A stretch of DNA of 64,000 nucleotides, taken from Membranipora membranacea (Eukaryota; Bryozoa; Gymnolaemata; Cheilostomatida; Membraniporidae). Shown here one piece after another: positions 1 through 15,000 of this stretch (the first letter of the stretch is position 1; each line of letters starts with the position of its first letter). Both the position numbers and the translations under genes were made by a program. Below the pieces are notes generated by a model. It was given only the letters and a program-made list of their open reading frames with translations, had not been told where the DNA came from and ran no database searches. Location: positions 22,446,001-22,510,000 of the forward strand of contig OU612072.1 in the NCBI GenBank assembly GCA_914767715.1. The letters are read 5' to 3'.

Positions 1-3000
1 CATACATACATACACGCGATATAGTGTTTGATGTGTTATTTCAATAGCATAATCCAACAAACAAACTGAACATACCCTGAAGGTAACTCGACCAGATGAC
101 AATTATCCATATTCAGTTCCTCTAGTCTTGTAAGTCCTGATAGCGTATCACTCAACTGATCATCTGTACTCAGATTGTTCTCTCTGACATCCAGCTGCTT
201 CAGTGATACCATCTTTGAAATGCTGCAAGGTACCAACTAAACATTGAAATTTGTTCATAACAGAGAGTGGTGAAATCTGAATTCGACATTGATAATAAGA
301 TGTTGAAGGTTGCAGTCGATTGCATGCCTCTGAAAAGTCCAATGCGCCACTTTTACATTATGGTTGTCATGCTCTGATGTGAAATCATCAAGCTCATTGA
401 TCGAGGCGTCGACTGTCCAAATTTGTGTCTTGTAAGCAAACTGTGATGGCTCTATTACCTCTGTCAATTTGGATCTCATTTATTTTATTATAACCTCATC
501 AGTAAGCTTGTCAAGGTGAAACAATATTGACACTGACCAATGGTCTTTGTGTTTGGGAGGGCTACCTTGGAGCTGAGTGGGCGCTCGGAGTGACAGGCTG
601 AACTCACACAGCTATCTACAATTGTTGTCTGTTTGCCACTTTAACCATTGAGTACAGTGTTTCAACCTATACTATATTGTAGCAACCAGCCCATAGATCG
701 CTGTCCTTTATGACTCATTGAATAATACGCTATAGCAGAGAGGAGTTTAGACATTCAAAATCTCAGGATGTTGCCTCTACCATCTTTTCAAATACTGGAG
801 TCTGATACGCATTTGGAGCCTCATAATCTGGGAGAAATCGATGTGTTATTTCAATAGCATAATCCAAAAAACAAACTGAACATACCCTGAAGGTAACTCG
901 ACCAGATCACAATTATCCATATCCAGTTTCTCTAGTCTTGTAAGTCCTGATAGCGTATCACTCAACTGATCATCTGTACTCAGATTGTTGGCTCTGACTG
1001 TCAGCTCCTTCAGTGATACCATCTTTGAAATGCTGCAAGGTACCAACAAAACATTGAAATTTGTTCATAACAGAGAGTGGTGAAATCTGAATTCGACATT
1101 GATAATAAGATGTTGAAGGTTGCAGTCGATTGCATGCCTCTGAAAAGTCCAATGCCCCACTTTTACATTATGGTTGTCAAGTTCTGATGTGAAATCATCA
1201 AGCAGTTTGATCGAGGCGTCGACTGTCCCAATGTGCGTCTTGTAAGCAAACGGTGATGGCTCTATTACCTCTTTCAATTTGGATCTCATTTATTGTATTA
1301 TATCCTCCTCAGTAAGCTTGTCAAGGTGAAACAATATTGACACTGACCAATGGTCTTTGTGTTCGGGAGGGCTACCTTGGAGCTGAGTGGGCGCTCGGAG
1401 TGACAGGCTGAGCTCACACAGCTATCTACAATTGTTGTCTGTTTTTGAGTTTAACCATTGAGTACAGTATTTAAACCTATAATAAACTGTAGCAACCAGC
1501 CCACAGATCGCTGTCGTTTATGACTCATTGAATAATACACTATAGCAGAGAGGAGTTCAGAAACTAAAAATCTCAGGACGTTGCCTCTACCATCTGTTCA
1601 AATACTGGAGTCTGATATGCATTTGGAGCCTCATAATCTGGGAGAAATCCCATCTCATGTATAAGTTGGATGTTGAAAAGTCAACATCATCTGAAGACTT
1701 CCAGACAATGATCTCAGTGGAGGCTGAAGAAGATGTTTGCTTGCCTCTCAATGACATATTGAATTCTACATCGGAAATTCCAGTTAAATGAAAGAGAGCC
1801 CAAATCCGACCAATCCATAGGGTTGCTTGCCCCACCAAACACAAAGACTATCAGCTAGGGTCAATATTGTTTCACCTTGGAACCTCTACCTGGGATTCTC
1901 TCCTGGGTAGGAAATCGGGCGGGCTAGCTGGCAATCAAGTGAGGGGAAAACGGAAAACTTCTCAAGACGGGCAAACTGCATAAAACTCAATCTAGGTACA
2001 AATTTAATCATAGTCACGGACTGGGGTCAGCTTGGGAGCATCCAATGAAAAAATTATAAAACAATATGAATTATCCACTAGAGGAAATCAACTATAGTAA
2101 TCAGTGACTATGCTAAATGAGTGAAACAAATTAATTGTAGATAGTGATTTACTGCGGACAATTGAAAACAGAACAGCAATATTCAGGCGACAATCAGGGA
2201 TTAAGAGGATGGCGAGCAACCTCAATGTCATTTAGTACAATTATAATCAATTATCAACAATTTGTTAACTCTCTTACATTGGCCCTAGTTTTTTTTTTAT
2301 TAGGATGACACTGAGACTCAAAAATTCATTCTCATTGCTTTTAATATGGAAGTTGTCAAACTACGTTTAGAGATGGCGCAACTCCCATTTTATTTGACGT
2401 TTCGACGTCATCATGTGTAATTCAGTAAAAACTGTGCCTATCAACACTTTCTTCTATCTATTATTATGCCTCAGGATACTTCTGCCTAAACATTTCAGTC
2501 TGTTTATCAAAGAATCTAACCATATCTCCAAAGCCGATATACCGATTACCGAGGATGTTCAACTGCTTACTTTCGACACAGTCACACAATATCTATCACA
2601 ATATCTTGATGCTAAACCCTAGGACTGTTTAAAATCCTTCTCTATTGATTTTAAAGCACCGTTAATACGATATCCTCAACAGTACTCAAAAACAAACTTA
2701 TAAACACAACCTTCACCCAAACATCATCGATTGGATATACAGCTATCTAACAATTGGCCCACACTTGCCAACAACGAGTAATATCATCAGGAAAGAAGTC
2801 AGATTCTATCATAACATCTACGGTTAGCCCGCAGGTGGGCTTAGCAGCACATCACAGAATATACATAATATTATTATATATGCTGACAATACCCTCATCT
2901 TGGAGTTATTTTAGCTTTGGCTGTGTCGACACCAAAAAATACAAGAAACAGGGGTTTACAAAAAAATTAAGGCGGTAATGTTTTGATTTTCTTAAAAATT

Positions 3001-6000
3001 AGTATGATGTATCAACACCATGAATAAAATCATATAAGTAATGTTTTTGCTTTTCGGTTTCTCAAAACTTTTGCATATTAGCGCTCACTACCCAACAATA
3101 AAACAAAAACCTAAATATTCCTTTGCGTTTATGATGACTGTTTTCGATCAAAGTTTAGAAACAATTTACGAGTGTAGGTCCTGGCTTGGCAGCTAAATTA
3201 CCTGAATGTGGAGCTGACCCGTTATCATACCTATCAAAATACGACAGAATTAACAATTTTGACTTCTTAGAAATTACAAACGACATTACAGAGACTGTCA
3301 TAAATAATTCCTCTGCAAAAATGGCAGTTGGGTACGATGGGATTTCCATGAAAATCATTAAAGAAAAAAAAAAATGCTATCAGCCCAATCTTGACCCACA
3401 TGATCAATCTTATTGTTCCAACATCAGAATTTCCAGATAGCCAGAAAATTGCCAGAGAACGTCCACTGCATAAAAAAGGTGATAAATTTGACTGTAACAA
3501 CTATCGGCCGATATCGATATTAACTGCAATATCCAAAGCTGCAGAAAAAGTATTAGCTATCCAACTTCGATTTTATTTGGAAAATTCTAATATTTTTATT
3601 GACAGCCAGTTTGGATTCCATGATATTTTAATCAAAAGATTTGCCATTTAAGAATTTTACAAATGATGCATGTGACTTGATAAAATCTTATTTAGAAAAC
3701 AGAAAATAATTTGTCAAAATCAACGATCATTCCAGTACAATGAAAAAGGTCGATATAGGAGTTCCTCAGGGATGTGTATTATGTCCAATTCTATTTTTAA
3801 TATTTATCAATGATTTGGTAATATCTGCGCCAATGTTTGAATATATTCTCTTTGCCGACGACACAAATATAATTTCCAATGATCCTGAAATTTTAAAATC
3901 AAATGTTCTTAAAATTGAAAATTGAACAATGATGCTTGAGTAATATATTGATTTTAAACTATACAAAAACAATTCAGGTAATTTTTAAATCCCAAATTAA
4001 GCAAATTTTAGATCCCGAACAGTACCAAATTAAAATTGGTAATCAGGCTTGAGAGACAAAAAATAGCACCAAATTTTTCGGCATTCACCTGGATGAGAGC
4101 ATTATTTTTAAAACCCATATTTTAGAAGTTTGTCGGAAATTGAACTACGTCCTATTTTTAATGCGCAGTGTACGACCATATTTCAATATTCCTACGATGA
4201 TCAATTTGTGTTGCACATTCCTTTTTCCACATTTAATCTATGGTATTGAGTTTCATGGTCATGCCGCAAATTGTAATCTTAATCACATCTATTTACTTCA
4301 AAAGTCAGCTCTCCGTGTCATACTCAAAATCCGCCCACGTGGTCATGTGACCTCTTTCTTCTCTTATTATCAAATTATGCCCATTGAAATGCTTTTTAAA
4401 TAACGCTATTTGTTACATTTTAATAATATTCGCCTTCATGGGGAGTTAGAAATTCGAGCCCCTGCCATTACAGCCACTAGGTCGAAGGAAAAATTTGCTC
4501 CAAAGAGAGCCAACAACTGTAGAGGGGAGAGGTCACTGTTAACCACAGGTGTCAACCTGTGGAATTCACACCTACTGGGGGAGGAGGGGGGCGGCTCCTT
4601 CTGCTTTGCGTTGGAGGTTGGCGTCCTCGCTGTGGGGGTCAGTAGTCTTTGTTTTCCGGCTAATCGGATGGTCGCCATACTAGTCCTGGACTAATCTGAC
4701 CATGACCTATTCTATTTCACTATTTTAGTCCTTTGATTTTAAATACAATAAATTGTTGCAGAAACCAAAAGAAAAAAAAATTGCAAATAGTGATTTACTG
4801 CGATAAATTGAAAACAGAACAGCAATTTTCAGGCGTCCATCAGGTATTAAGAGGATGGCAGCAACCTCAATGTCTTTTAGTACAATTATAATCGAATATC
4901 AACAATTTGATAACTATTTTACATTGGCCCTAGTTTATTTTTATAAGGATGACACTGAGACTCATAGAAAAATCATTTCATTGCTTTTAACCTCGTTCGC
5001 AACATGGAAGTTGTCAAACTACGTTTAGAGATGGGGTAACTCCCATTTTATTTGACGTTTCGAAGTCATCATGTGTAATTTAGTAAAAACTGTGCCTAAC
5101 ATCACAATCTTCTATCTATTAGTATGCCTCAGGATATTTCTGCCTAAACATTTCAGTCTGTTTATCAAAGATCCTAACCATATCTCCAAAGCCGATATAC
5201 AGAGGATGTTCAACTGCTTACTCTTGGCGCAGTCACACAATATCTAGATGCTAAACCCAACGGATGTTTAAAACCCTTCCCGATTGATTTTAAAGCACCG
5301 TTATTACGATATCCTCAACAGTACTCAAAAACAAACTAATAAAGACCAATCAAGTGGATGTAGGCTACAGCTATCTGACACAACGCCAACAACCAGTAAT
5401 ATCATCAGGAAAGAAGTCAGATTCTATCATAACATCTACAGTTAGCCCGCAGGTGGGCTTAGCAGTACATCACAGAAAATACATAATATTATAAAATATG
5501 CTGACAATACCCTCATCTTGGAGTTATCTTAGCTTTCGATGTTATACAAGTTATACAAATACAAGAAACAGTGGTTTACAAAAAAATTAAGGCGGTAATG
5601 TTTTGATTTTCTTCAAATTTGGTATGATGTAACAACACGACAAACAAAGTCAAATAAGTAATGTATTGGCTTTTCGGTTTCTCAATAGAGCAATGCAAAA
5701 AAACACTTGCATATTAGCGCTCACTACCCAACAATAAAATAGGGACAACAAAAACCTAAATATTCCTTTGCGTTTATGATGACTGTTTTCGATCAAAGTT
5801 TAGAAACAATTTATGTTTGTCAGGCAATTAAACGCATGACTAATTCACTAAATTAGAGAACCCTGGAAATCGTTTGACAATTTTAAGTGATGAGAAAACT
5901 CCCAATCAATTGAACAATCTGATAAGCGTTTTTTCTTGCTGCATGTGGGTTTAAGTGCCTTAATAAAGATACACATTCATATAAATTGACCTGGAATATG

Positions 6001-9000
6001 ACAACAGTATGAAAAAGATGAAAATAGACTGAGGTTTAGGCCAATGGGTGTCATTACCTGTCAGGTATCTTAGTCAGCTTACAGTCGGCCAGGTTCAGTT
6101 TCTCCAGATCAGTTAGTGCTGACAATGTCTGACCCAGCTGATCATCTCTACTTAGATTGTTATCGTATAATTTTAGGTCCTTCAGCGATGTCATCTTAGC
6201 AAAGCTGGAGAAAAGAAAATATGATTTCCACATTATTCCCTGTTTTATACAATAAATTTTCGGATAGCCCAGAGTCACTCTGATTTCTTCGCCTCACAAG
6301 GTCTTCCTATAATGCAGTGTATTCCTAAATCAAGTTTGATCCATTTTTCCCTTGTATTCAGTTTGCACCCATAATATTTCACAAGGTATGATGATTTTCT
6401 CTTAGGATTAATTTTCAATTGTCAGACAATTAGACACATGACTAGTTCTCGAAATAAGAGAATATGTGGAATCTTTTGACAGTTTTAAGTGAAGAGACAA
6501 CTCCCAATCCATTTGACACCGACATACATTTCAACTTGCTGAATCCAGGGAGGGTGGCACCCTCCCTGCTGCATCAAGGTTGATCATTTTTCCCTTGTTT
6601 TAAGTTTGGACCCATTAGGCCAGAAGCAGCTCTAGCATAAGTTGTTATGGCACGGACAATATTTGATGGCAGGATACTGATAACTTTTTGTACTTCATTG
6701 TTGTATGCTCTGTAAAATTCACCGGGTGTACCCAGTTGTACTGGTCATATTTAGAAATTAAAAGGTGTTTTTTTTGGCATTATATGTGTGGGGAAATAAC
6801 TCCAATTCTGTGTAATCTAACTAATCTAATCATGAGGGAATTCCAGGTTGAAATTGCATTGTGGGATTTCGTTGAAAATTAATTCACCAAGTAAACTTGT
6901 AGATAAGTCTGCCCGTATCAGATATCAGACCAGCACAAATTGAAAAATTTCAATTGAATTGTGTCAAACTTCTTATGGGACTAGTATGGTATTGTATGGT
7001 CTTAAGACCACTGTCTTGGGGCAATTACAAACAACAAATTTGATGTTTCAATTGCCTCTTATGTCATTTTACGGCTGGATATCTTTTGCATAACACATGA
7101 GCAAAGAGTTCAATGAGTGCCTCACTTTTCAGAAAGAAACCTAACTGTCAGAGTCTGAAAAACTTAGATATGCCAGCTTCGCATACTTTCCTAACATGCT
7201 AATGACATGATATGGGGATATGTGGTAGCGCTGTCTCTCACCTCATGCAATGGTAAAACATATACAATGCAGAACCCAGGACTATAGTCTTGACTTGTGC
7301 CAACTGTATCAAACTCTTGACTTTCCACTGATCACATATCGATAGTGTGAATATTTGGGATATGCAGTAGTGCTGCGGCTGTCCTCTTCAACTATATACA
7401 CACTTTTTCCTACATCAAATTTGTCTCACGCTATCATGTTTTGAGCAGTCTTACGTCTAGGCTGCTTTTTGTCTTTTTCTCGTTGAGATGTAGTGCTGTG
7501 GCTAACCACCTTTTAAAATGATGTGATAGAATATCTTGTTAAAATCATACATGTAGTCGTTTTCCTGCTGACCATATTAATCACTTAACATTTCAAACCG
7601 ATTGTGAAGTAAATTGCAGGTATGCTGCCGCACTGCCGCTGACATGATTGCTACAACCGGGTGCACTCTCCATTTTGAATTCAGCACATTGTTCTACCCC
7701 AGATATACCCTTGTTTTAAACTCGTAACATTTCACTTATTATTAGCGATTTGGAGAAAAATTGCGATATGCTGCCGCGCTGCCGATCTTCCGCTGACATG
7801 ATTGCTACGACTGGGTACTCTAGACCAAGTTTGGTCCATTTGCCTGCATTCCGAGTGGCCCCAGATCCACTGGTCAAGCCGCGGCTTGACCAGTGGATCG
7901 GGAGCAATAGGCATGCAGGGGACTGGATCAAACTTGTTCTAGGTTACACCCTTATTTCTTTATATTCAGCACGTTGTTATAGCCTTGAAGCATCCTTTAT
8001 TTACACTCTTAATATTTCACTCATTGAAAGCAAAATTTAGAAGAAAGGAGGATATGCTGCCGCGCTGCCACTGACATGATCGCTACAACTGGGTACACCC
8101 TTAATATTGGATTCAGCACGTTATTCCACCCTAAAAACACCTTTTATTGAATTCTTAACATTTCACTCATTATAGGCAATTTTGAGAAATATTTCGGATA
8201 TGCCGCAGCTAGACAGTATCATACTATCCTCATAAGGATCTGACATTATACTTATTGAAAATTTCAAATTTGTCCTGATCTAACACGAGCAGACTTCTGC
8301 AAGTTTAATTGGTAAATAAATTGGCAAGTCAACAAAATCCCCACAATGCAGTTTCAACCTGGAATTCCCTGAAGACTAGATTAGTAAGATTACACAGAAT
8401 AGGAGTTATGTCCCCACACATATAATGCAAAAACAAAACACCTTTTAATTTCTAAATATGACCACTACAACTGGGTACACCCGGTGAATTTTACAGAAGA
8501 AACATCAATGAAGTATAATATGCGATCAGTTTCCTGCCATCAAAAATTTTCCGTGCCATTATTTTATAGAGCAGTTCCAGCTAGGCTGCTTCTGGCCTAC
8601 ATTATATTTCACAAGGTATATGCTCTGCCAAAAAAGATAAGGATCACTTGTCAATAGTCAGGCAATTAGACGCATGGCTTGATCTCAAAATAAGAGAGCA
8701 TGTGGAAATAATTAACAGTTTTAAGTGATGAGACAACTCTTAATCCAGTTGACACTGGCATACATTTTGAATTGCTGCATGTGGGCTTTTGTATCTTAAT
8801 AAAGATAATCTTCGACATGATATAAACCTCAATGCGTGTCATTACCTGTCAGGTATCTTAGTCAGCTTACAGTATCCCAGGTCCAGTATCTCCAGATTAG
8901 TTAGTGCTGACAATGTCTGACTCAGCTGATCATCTCTACTTACTTTGTTACTGTGCAAGTCCAGCTCCTTCAGCGATGTCATCTTAGCAATGCTGGAGAC

Positions 9001-12000
9001 AAAGAAAATATGATTTCCACATTATTCCCAGTTTTATACAATTATTTTTCGAATAGCCCAGAGTGACTCTGATTTCTTCGCCTCACAGGGTCTTCCTAAA
9101 ATGCAGTGTATTCTTGAATCAAGTTTGATCCATTTTTCCCTTGTATTCAGTTTGCACCCATAATATTTCACAAGGTATGGTGATTTTCTATTAGGATTAC
9201 TTTTCAATTGTCAGACAATTAGACACATGACTGGGCCCCCCCCCTACTTATAGTATAGATTATAGATGACCATTTCTTAGCTTATAGGCTTGTAGGCTTA
9301 TAGATAGATGCAAGTAAAGATATAGATTTATAGATGTTATCAATGTAAAGTTATAGATTTATAGATTTCTTAATGTATCTCTAAAGTGTTGTCAGTGCTG
9401 TGTGTCTCCTGTGCTCTCTTTGTGTGTGTATGGTCGTTGTGTAGCAAAGCAGCACGCTTAAGTTTATAGATTGGAATTCTTAATTTATAGATATTATAGA
9501 CAGTCCTGCTGGACGATACTATAGTATAGCTTCAGAACGGAGGCAATTTTCATTGATTTAATATCAGCAATTCTACTGCCAGCCAGTTATGATATTACAA
9601 AACTGAATGGCAGCTGCCCTACTCATTGGGGATAAATTTACCTTTATGATGGTAAACACTCTGATATCTAGTATATCGACTCCACATTATGGCCCCGTTT
9701 TTCAGCATTTCCAAATTCCATGAATGTTTTGAAGGTAATATAGTTTTTTAAATTTTAACACATTCCATCGATCTCTGGAAGTGATGTAACCATTTTCTTG
9801 ACAGTGGGCTAAACATTGAGTTTGCCAAATTGAGATTGATTCCTAATTAAATGTAACAGAGATTGATGTGAGATGGTTCTTGAAAACAATTTCCATTGAG
9901 AACTGAAAGGCATTCAGATTGCATTACATTGTGGTAGCCAGTGTTTACCTTTCGGATGGATTCTGACACTTCTCACTTGTGGGTGAGCACAATTCCAAAA
10001 ATTTGAAAATCAAAACACATACATACATACATACATGCGATATAGTTTTCGATGTGTTATTTCAATAGCATAATCCAACAAACAAACTGAACATACCCTG
10101 AAGGTAACTCTACCAGATGACAATCACTCATATCCAGTTTCTCTGGCCTTGTAAGTCCTGATAGCGTATCACTCAACTGATCATCTGTACTCAGATAGTT
10201 ATCATTGACATTCAGCACCTTCAGTGATACCATCTTTGAAATGCTGCAAGGTACCAACAAAACATTGAAATTTGTTCATAACAGAGAATGGTGAAATCTG
10301 AATTCGAATAAGATAATAAGATGTTGAAGGTTGCAGTCGATTGCATGCCTCTGAAAAATCCAATACGCCACTTTTACATATGGTTGTCAAGCTCTGATGT
10401 GAAATCATCAAGCAGTTTGATCGAGGCGTCGACTGTCCCAATGAGCGTCTTGTAAGCAAACTGTGATGGCTCTATTACCTCTGTCAATTTGGATCTCATT
10501 TATTTTATTATAACCTCCTCAGTAAGCTTGTCAAGGTGAAACAATATTGACACTGACCAATGGTCTTTGTGTTTGGGAGGGCTACCTTGGAGCTGAGTGG
10601 GCGCTCGAAGTGACAGGCTGAACTCACACAGCTATCTACAATTGTTGTTTGTTTGCCTGTTTGACCAGTGCAGTATTTAAACCTACACTAAACTGTAGCT
10701 ACCAGCCCACAGATCGCTGTCGTCTATGACTCATTGAATAATACGCTATAGCAGAAAGGAGTTTAGAATCTCAAAATCTCAGGATGTTGACTCTACCATT
10801 TGTTCAAATACTGGAGTATGGTATGAATTTGGAGCCTCATAATCTGGGAGAAATCCCATCTCATGTATAAGTTGGAAGTTGAAAAGTGAGCATCATCTGA
10901 AGACTTCCAGATCTCAGTGGAGGGTGAAGAAAATGTTTGCTCGCCTGTCAATGACATATTAAATTTGATGCGATCTACATCGAAAATTCCAGATAAATGC
11001 AACAGAGCCCAAATCCGACCAATCCCTAGGGTTGCTTGCCCCTCCAAACACAAAGACTATCAGCCAGTGTAAATATTGTTTCACCTTGGAACCTCTCTAC
11101 CTGGGATTCTCTCCTGGGTAGGAGATTGGGCGAGCTAGCCGGCTATGAAGTGAAGGGAAAGGGAAAACTTCTCAAGACAGACAAACTGCATAAAACTCAA
11201 TCTAGGTACAAATTTAATCATAGTGACAGACTGGGGTCAGTTCGGGAGCATCAAATGAAAAAATCATAAAACATCATGAATTATCTACTAGAGGAAATCA
11301 ACTCCAGTAATCAGTGACTATACTAAATGGGTGAAAGAAATTTAATGTATATAGTGATTTACTGCGGACAATTGAAAATAGTACAGCAAGTTTCAGGCGA
11401 ACATCAGGTATTGAGAGGATGGAAGCAACTTCAATGTCATTTAGTACAATTATATTCGAATATCCACAATTTGACAACTCACTTAAATTGGACCTAGTTT
11501 CTTTTCATCAGGATAACACTGAGACACATTCATTTCATTGCTTTTAATGTCGTTCACAACATGGAAGTTGTCAAACTACGTTTAGCGATGGGGCAACTCC
11601 CATTTTATTTGACGTTTCGACGTCATCATGTGTAATTTAGTAAAAGCTGTGCCTAAAATCACTTTCTTCTATATATTATTAGTATGCCTCGGGAGACTTC
11701 AGCCTAAACATTTCAGTCTGTTTATCAAAGATCCTAACCATATCTCCAAGCCGATATACAGAGGATGTTCAACTGCTTATTCTTGGCGCAGTCACACAAT
11801 ATCTAGATGCTAAACCCAAGGGATGTTTAAAATCCCTCCTGATTGATTTAAAGGCACCGTTATTACGATACAGTCCAGTAAACAGTACTCAAAAACAAAC
11901 TAATAAAGAACGATCAAATGGATGTAGGCTACAGCTATCTAACACATCACCAGTACTATCATCAGGAAAGAAGTCAGATTCTATCATAAACATCTACAGT

Positions 12001-15000
12001 TAGCCCACAGGTGGGCTTAGCAGTACATCACAGAATATACATAACATTATAAAATATGCAGACAATACCCTCATCTTGAAGTTATCTTAGCTTTGGCTGT
12101 TTCGACAACAAAAATACAAGAAACATTTGTTTACAAAAGAAGAAGGGCGGTAATGTTTTGATTTTCTCAAAATTTGGTATGATGTATCAACACGACAAAT
12201 AAAGTCAAATAAGTAATGTCTGTGCTTTTTGGTTTCCCAACAGAGCAATGCAAAAAAACTGTTGCATTTTAGCATTCACTATCCAACACTAAAACAGGGA
12301 CAACAAAAACCTAAATATTTTTCAGCATATATGATGACTGTCTTTGACAAAAATTTGAAAACACTTTTTATTTGTTTGGCAATTGAACGCATGACTAGTT
12401 CTCAAAATTAGAGGTCCCTGGGAAATCATTTGACAGTTTTAAGTGATGACACGACTCCCAATCAATCTAATGTTTATATTCATGTTGGTTTTGCTGCTTG
12501 TGGGTTTTACTGATTTTTTAAGATAAACTTTCATATACCTTGACCTTAATGATGATATCAGTAGGATAAAGATAAGAATACTGAGGTATCAGCCAATGAG
12601 TGTCATTACCTTTCAGGTATCTTAGTCAGATGACAGCCTGTCAGGTTCAGTTTCTCCAGATTAGTGAGTGCTGACAATGTCTGACCCAGCTGATCATCTC
12701 TTCTTAGATCGTTACCGTATAAGTCCAGCTCCTTCAGCGATGTCAACTTAGCAATGCTGCAGACAAAGAAATATAATCTTCACATTATTCACTGTCTTAT
12801 ACAATTATTTTTCGGATAGCCCAGAGTTACTCTGATTTCTGCGCCTCACAGGAACTCCCTAAAATGCAGTGTATTCTAAGATCAAGTTTGATCCATTATT
12901 CTCTTGTATTTAGTTTGAACTCATAGGAGAGCAACTCTGAATGCAGGAAACTGGACCAAACTTGGTACAGAGTTAAATAAGAGGCTTTTGCTGTCTCGAC
13001 AACAAAAATACATAAAACATGTGATTACAAAAAAGGTTAAGGCTGTAATGTTTTCTTTTTTTTTGCAAGATTTGATGATGTATCAACACAGCGTGCAATG
13101 TCAAGACAATGTCCGACTCAGCTTATCATCTCTACTTAGATAGTAGAGATGTGTAGCTGTTTCAGTGATATCCTCATTGCAACGCTGCAGACAAAGAAAT
13201 ATGATTTTCACATTATTTCCCGCTTTATAAAATTATTTTTCGTTTAGCCCTGAGTCGCCTTGATTTCTTCGCCTCACAGGAATTTCCTAAAGTGCAGTGT
13301 ATTCTTAGATCAAGTTTGATCCATTTTTCTCTTGCATTAAGTTTGCACTCATAAGAGAGCAACTCTGAATGCAGGAAAATGGACCAAACTTGGTAATTCC
13401 TCTTACAGAGTAAAATATGTGGCCTTGGCTGTCTCGACAACAAAAATACATAAATAATGATTGTGTAGCAGATTTGTATAGCTATCAAAGATTTCCTAGC
13501 AGCGCAATGCATGAAAAACTTTTGCATATTACCGTTCAGCCTGTGTATATCCATTTATCAAGAGAGAACAACTCGAAAATTAATTGTTACAGTAGTGAGT
13601 TCGGATTAAAAAAAAGAGTTGCTCGATTTGGTTATATAGGTCAGCTTATTTAATTTGCCACACACTGGCTTATTTTAGTCAAAATTGTAAACATGCTGGA
13701 ATTCAATGTATTTAGGTTTGTAGGGGTTTTCAAGCATGTTGAGCAAGAATATGAAGGTTGTTTATGGAATCAATTGCCTGCTGCCGAGCTATGGCAGCAT
13801 TTGGCATGAGATCAAGAAAAGCTCAAATACTTAGCAAACAGACGAAAACACAAGTCATGGGGTAAGAAACCCTCAGAAAACTGAGTAATGCATTGCAAAT
13901 TGTCTTAATTTACCCGCTGACTACTGACGGCAGCATTTGACGTGACATCATGAGAAACTCAAATACATCACAAACAGACAAATACCCCAGTAATGAGGTG
14001 ACGACCTCCCAGGGAACAGAATACAGCGTTGAAATTGTCGTAACTGATAGTATGGAATAAATAAAGTACATTTTGATATATTTATTGTTTTATTTCATTC
14101 ATATTTAACTTTTTCAAATACACAAATTAAGTAATTGTCTCATGTCAGCCGTTCACCATCTGATCCTCACATAGACTTAATAATAAACCTAGACAGGTCA
14201 CGATATACAGCTGAAGTGAGGCACTTAATTGTGGGGCTACGCAACGTCATTGGAATGTGTAGAAGCAATGATGCTATCATTGATTTACTGTCCATAATCC
14301 AGGTTTTTTGCTGATAACTCTCGGATTTATAATTTGAAAATTGATAATTAGGCTACTCCTATTGATGATTGTATCGCATACCCATTCATGTATGCAAAAC
14401 AATGATCAAGTACATAAACTGACTCTTCATTCAATAAAAATTCTAACAATGACACTGGAAAAATAAAAATGGGAATTTAAGACTTTGGTAAAGATAAAAA
14501 ATAGTAGTATCGTCAGGGTGACCGGCCAAATAGGCAAATGTAACTGTAAGAAGATTCTGGTTGGTTGATTTGCAAATATATCAGCACCACTGTACGAATC
14601 TCTAGATCAAGCATGATCCAATTTGCCTGCATTTAGGCTTTGAGGTGCAGGCAAAAGGGATCATGAACTTTCGTCCTATTCGTTGTAGTTGTCCTATGCT
14701 ATGTGGACAGTTGGTAGACACTTGAATTTGTTTGGCATTGCAGCATTTGAAAGGCATCTTTTGTATGGAACCAAGTATGAGGACTTCAATTCTGGAATTT
14801 GTTTAGCAAGGAGCTGAGAAATTTTAGAAAATGTCCATATTTAGACCAAACTATAACTATATAGAGTTCAGAGTACAAAGATCACATGCAGGATTAAAAA
14901 ATCAGTGATGTGCAGCCGGATGCGTTTGAAAACATAGGCAATTGAATATGGATTTATACCACTAAGAAAACGCCACAAATAAATCGAGACAAATTTATTT

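Larger units (their letters stand above)
31..1650. repeat. Perfect-period 810-bp tandem duplication carrying one LRR exon
   Basis: Bases 31-840 and 841-1650 are two direct copies with no net insertion or deletion: ATGTGTTATT opens both, and CAAATACTGG recurs at exactly +810 near the far end. Each copy contains one type 1 LRR exon plus intron. A third, more diverged copy of the same block is at 10047-10860. Confidence 0.9.

Noticed and set aside
36-236. Start codons just upstream of the LRR exons (for example MVPCSISKM, MLVPCSISKM)
   Set aside because: The Met codons lie in the intron before the acceptor; the LRR frame is entered by splicing in phase 2.
13225-13554. 109-codon minus-strand ORF
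   Set aside because: Composed of MITE and intron repeat sequence.
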